The notes under the pieces were generated by a model. That model worked only from the letters and a program-made list of their open reading frames with translations. It was not told the DNA's origin and did not search any database. Shown in pieces: positions 6,645 through 8,346 of a stretch of DNA of 8,346 nt (within the stretch, counting starts at the first letter, position 1; each line of letters starts with the position of its first letter). The DNA lies in assembly GCA_024304875.1 (NCBI GenBank), contig JAMWZF010000123.1:1-8346 (forward strand), read 5' to 3'. This DNA comes from Paracoccaceae bacterium. GTDB lineage: Bacteria > Pseudomonadota > Alphaproteobacteria > Rhodobacterales > Rhodobacteraceae. The position numbers and the translations under genes are program-made.

Positions 6645-7493
6645 TTAATTCCCGGGAGACCGATCGGCCGTGCCGAGACCGAGCCCGGCGAAGTCGAAAA
6701 GTCCGGGGTCCAGCAGGTGGGAGGGCCGGACATTCATCAGCGCCCGGAACATCACCTGCCGCCGGCCGGGGGAGTTGCGCTCCCACCCGTCGAGGATCTG
6801 CTTGACCTGCTGGCGCTGAAGCCCGTCCTGAGAGCCGCAGAGGTCGCAGGGGATGATCGGATAGTTCATCGCCCTGGCGAACCTCTCGCAGTCCTCCTCG
6901 GCGACATGGGCGAGGGGCCGATAGACCATCACGTCGCCCTCTTCGTTGAGCAGTTTCGGCGGCATCGTCGCCAGCCGCCCGCCGTGGAAGAGGTTCATGA
7001 AGAAGGTCTCGAGGATGTCGTCCCGGTGATGGCCCAGCACCACCGCCTCGCAGCCTTCCTCCCGCGCGATCCGGTAGAGGTGGCCGCGGCGCAGGCGCGA
7101 ACACAGGGCGCAGTAGGTCCGACCTGCGGGGACCTTGTCGGTCACGATGGAATAGGTGTCCTGGTACTCGATACGGTGGGGCACGCCCATCCGCTGCAGG
7201 AACTCCGGCAGCACCGTCGCCGGGAACCCCGGCTGCCCCTGGTCGAGGTTGCAGGCCAGCAGGTCCACGGGCAGCAGACCCCGCCACTTCAGCTCGTGCA
7301 GCACGGCCAGCAGCGTGTAGCTGTCCTTGCCGCCGCTGAGGCAGACCAGCCACCTCGCCCCTTCATTGACCATCCCGTACTGCTCCACCGCCTCGCGCAC
7401 GCCGCGCACGATCCGCTTGCGGAGCTTCTTGAACTCGGTCGTCGTGGGCGCGCCCTCGAAGAGCGGATGGATCTCGTCGGTGTTGTCGAACAT
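6645..7493 (-). CDS. ttcA: tRNA 2-thiocytidine(32) synthetase TtcA
   Basis: TtcA thiolates cytidine 32 in the anticodon loop of certain tRNAs, using ATP to activate the base and an oxygen-sensitive iron-sulfur cluster. The 282-residue product has the PP-loop SGGKDS (53-58), CALC with Cys128 and Cys131, GHHRDD (154-159), and PCDLCGS with Cys219. The three cysteines match the cluster ligands known in E. coli TtcA. Family length and the ending PSHLLDPGLFDFAGL are normal. I chose ATG 7493 because MFDNTDEIHPLF matches relatives. It has no Shine-Dalgarno (the preceding bases are CGCCCCCC), so the message may be leaderless. An in-frame GTG at 7550, with AAGGA four nt upstream, would add 19 residues. 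The stop is TAA at 6645-6647. Confidence 0.96.
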   Translation of the reverse strand: MFDNTDEIHPLFEGAPTTTEFKKLRKRIVRGVREAVEQYGMVNEGARWLVCLSGGKDSYTLLAVLHELKWRGLLPVDLLACNLDQGQPGFPATVLPEFLQRMGVPHRIEYQDTYSIVTDKVPAGRTYCALCSRLRRGHLYRIAREEGCEAVVLGHHRDDILETFFMNLFHGGRLATMPPKLLNEEGDVMVYRPLAHVAEEDCERFARAMNYPIIPCDLCGSQDGLQRQQVKQILDGWERNSPGRRQVMFRALMNVRPSHLLDPGLFDFAGLGLGTADRSPGN

Positions 7494-7500
7494 GGGGGGC

Positions 7501-7529
7501 GATATGCCAGAGGCGGCGACGCCTGCAAA
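7501..7529 (-). promoter_or_regulatory. Candidate promoter for ttcA
   Basis: On the minus strand TTTGCA (7524-7529) and CATATC (7501-7506) are separated by 17 nt. The -10-like box ends eight nt before the A of the ttcA ATG, which would place transcription initiation at or very near the start codon. That fits the missing Shine-Dalgarno. Matches to the housekeeping consensus are partial (four and three of six). Confidence 0.25.
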
Positions 7530-7581
7530 GAGGATTTGGCGGACCGGCACGCAGTCCTTGCGCCCTGCCGCAGGAGGAGAC

Positions 7582-7597
7582 CGATCGCCCGATCGCC
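7582..7597. repeat. Tandem 8-mer (two copies)
   Basis: CGATCGCC occurs twice head to tail (7582-7589 and 7590-7597) in the gap between ttcA and the remnant gene. Two copies of an octamer in high-GC DNA may be chance or slippage. No function is apparent. Confidence 0.4.
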
Positions 7598-7651
7598 ACC
7601 CTGACGTCTTGCCGGGTGCACGCCCCGGACCCCCGGTTGAAAGGCTTCCTC

Positions 7652-7820
7652 ATGCGTGTGATCTCAGCGCCGTGACCGGGGGCGAACGGGTCGGGCCGAC
7701 CTACGAGGTCGACAACGGGCCGGACGGGATGTCAGCTACACCGACTGCTATGCCACGGGCGAGGACCCGGCCGAGGTGGTCGAAGCGCAGCGCCTCCTTT
7801 TCGACACCCTCTACGAATAG
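7652..7820 (+). pseudogene. Frameshifted remnant of a small acidic protein gene
   Basis: Two adjoining plus-strand segments read like real protein in different frames. One frame gives VTGGERVGPTYEVDNGPDG (7672-7728). The next frame gives DVSYTDCYATGEDP then AEVVEAQRLLFDTLYE and TAG at 7818-7820. Adding one G to the GGG at 7726-7728 would join them seamlessly. Codons in both segments end mostly in G or C and the composition is balanced, unlike the shadow frames nearby. A third frame has ATG 7652 with GAAAGG seven nt upstream and reads MRVISAP before a TGA, so the beginning may also be disrupted or an internal piece lost. I do not recognise the family. It converges on the tlpA-like gene. Alternatives are a sequencing error at the G run or an intact gene in relatives. 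Confidence 0.5.
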
Positions 7821-7821
7821 G

Positions 7822-7854
7822 GGCAGACGAGGCGGGAGCGGTCTGCCGGACCGC
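7822..7854. terminator. Hairpins between convergent genes, possible shared terminator
   Basis: Directly after the remnant gene's TAG, GGCAGAC (7822-7828) is mirrored by GTCTGCC (7841-7847). A tighter alternative pairs GCGGTC (7838-7843) with GACCGC (7849-7854) around TGCCG. The position between convergent genes suits transcription termination, but no T tract follows on either strand, so it is not a classical intrinsic terminator. Confidence 0.3.
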
Positions 7855-7875
7855 GCCTGACGCCGGGCTCTCGAG

Positions 7876-8346
7876 TCAGCTCTCTCCGGCGACGAGGACC
7901 CCGAGGATCGCCTGCGCGCTGTCCGAATTCCAGTCGGCATCGCCCTGCAGACGGCCGATCTCGCGCCCTTCGCGGTCGAGGATCAGGGTCACCGGCAGAC
8001 CGAGCACACCGAGGTTGCGAGCCAGCGCCTGCTGCGGATCGCGGTGGAGGGGCAGGTTGTCGACGCCGATCTCGGCAAAGAAGTCGCGCATTGCGGGGGC
8101 CGGGTTGCGGCCCGTGGCAATGGTGACGACGGCAAGGTCGTCGCCACCCATGTCGGCCTGGAGAGCGGAGAGGGTCGGCATCTCGTGCCGGCAGGGGGCG
8201 CACCAGGTGGCCCAGAAGTTCAGGACGACGATCTTCCCCTCGTAGGCGGCGAGGGTCATCTCTGACCCGTCCTCGGCCTCGAAGGCGACCTCGGGCAGGT
8301 CGACCGGCTCTGAAAGGTTCAGCTTGCGCATGTCCCCATCGCGCAG
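7876..8346 (-). CDS. TlpA/ResA-family thioredoxin-like protein (5' end beyond right edge)
   Basis: The visible 156 residues form a thioredoxin-like disulfide reductase fold of the TlpA/ResA/AhpC-TSA group. The redox motif WCAPC follows VVLNFWAT, and the cis-proline lies in LGLPVTLILD about 66 residues later. The frame stays open to the right edge: before the internal ATG at 8331 it reads LRDGD, and relatives have a similar ...REGDMRKLN... stretch after an N-terminal signal or anchor. The true start therefore lies outside the window and 8331 is probably not it. Family members act in the periplasm, reducing disulfides, for example in cytochrome c or cytochrome oxidase maturation. The specific partner here cannot be told. 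It ends with TGA at 7876-7878 and converges on the remnant gene. Confidence 0.9.
   Translation of the reverse strand: MRDGDMRKLNLSEPVDLPEVAFEAEDGSEMTLAAYEGKIVVLNFWATWCAPCRHEMPTLSALQADMGGDDLAVVTIATGRNPAPAMRDFFAEIGVDNLPLHRDPQQALARNLGVLGLPVTLILDREGREIGRLQGDADWNSDSAQAILGVLVAGES

Noticed and set aside
6636..6650. TTAACCA near the ttcA stop as a CtrA half-site for the EAL gene
   Set aside because: The second half of TTAA-N7-TTAA is missing, and the string partly reflects the stop codon of ttcA. It is too short to support.
5452..7353. A 633-codon minus-strand open frame over ttcA and the EAL gene
   Set aside because: It is out of frame with both well-supported genes and is composed of Arg/Gly/Ala/Pro runs.
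1..8346. CRISPR arrays, insertion sequences, integrase genes, tRNA genes, toxin-antitoxin or defence genes
   Set aside because: I looked on both strands and found no regularly spaced repeats, transposase or integrase motifs, terminal repeats, or tRNA T-loop signatures.

Overview
The window is about two-thirds G+C, with strongly G/C-ending codons. Every recognisable protein resembles those of purple non-sulfur or marine alphaproteobacteria, most closely Rhodobacteraceae (Rhodobacter, Paracoccus or Ruegeria type). That taxonomic call rests on recall of family sequences, not a search. All intact genes lie on the minus strand and are read from the right edge to the left.

Layout from right to left: (1) the C-terminal 156 residues of a TlpA/ResA-like thioredoxin (7876-8346), cut by the right edge; (2) a 382-nt gap (7494-7875) holding the remains of a small plus-strand gene with at least one frameshift (about 7652-7820), which converges on the tlpA-like gene; (3) ttcA, the tRNA 2-thiocytidine synthetase (6645-7493); (4) a membrane-anchored protein with a degenerate GGDEF and an intact EAL domain (5034-6560), probably a cyclic-di-GMP phosphodiesterase; (5) a 504-nt G+C-rich gap with several inverted repeats and no convincing gene (4530-5033); (6) a tight five-gene run: yidC (2688-4529), a MOSC/mARC-like protein (1945-2691), engB/yihA (1284-1943), argB (385-1278) and the start of a ferredoxin-like protein (1-388) cut by the left edge.

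The five-gene run looks like one operon. Junctions are a 4-nt GTGA overlap, a 1-nt gap, a 5-nt gap and another GTGA overlap. It combines membrane-protein insertion (YidC), a probable molybdenum-cofactor enzyme, ribosome assembly (EngB), arginine biosynthesis (ArgB) and a probable redox protein. This looks like conserved housekeeping synteny rather than one pathway.

I see no mobile element, CRISPR array, tRNA, rRNA or defence system, and nothing that amounts to a new biological system. The points most worth a second look are the frameshifted gene remnant at 7652-7820, the long structured gap upstream of yidC where rpmH and rnpA often sit, and the molybdenum-enzyme-like MOSC protein inside the yidC-engB operon.
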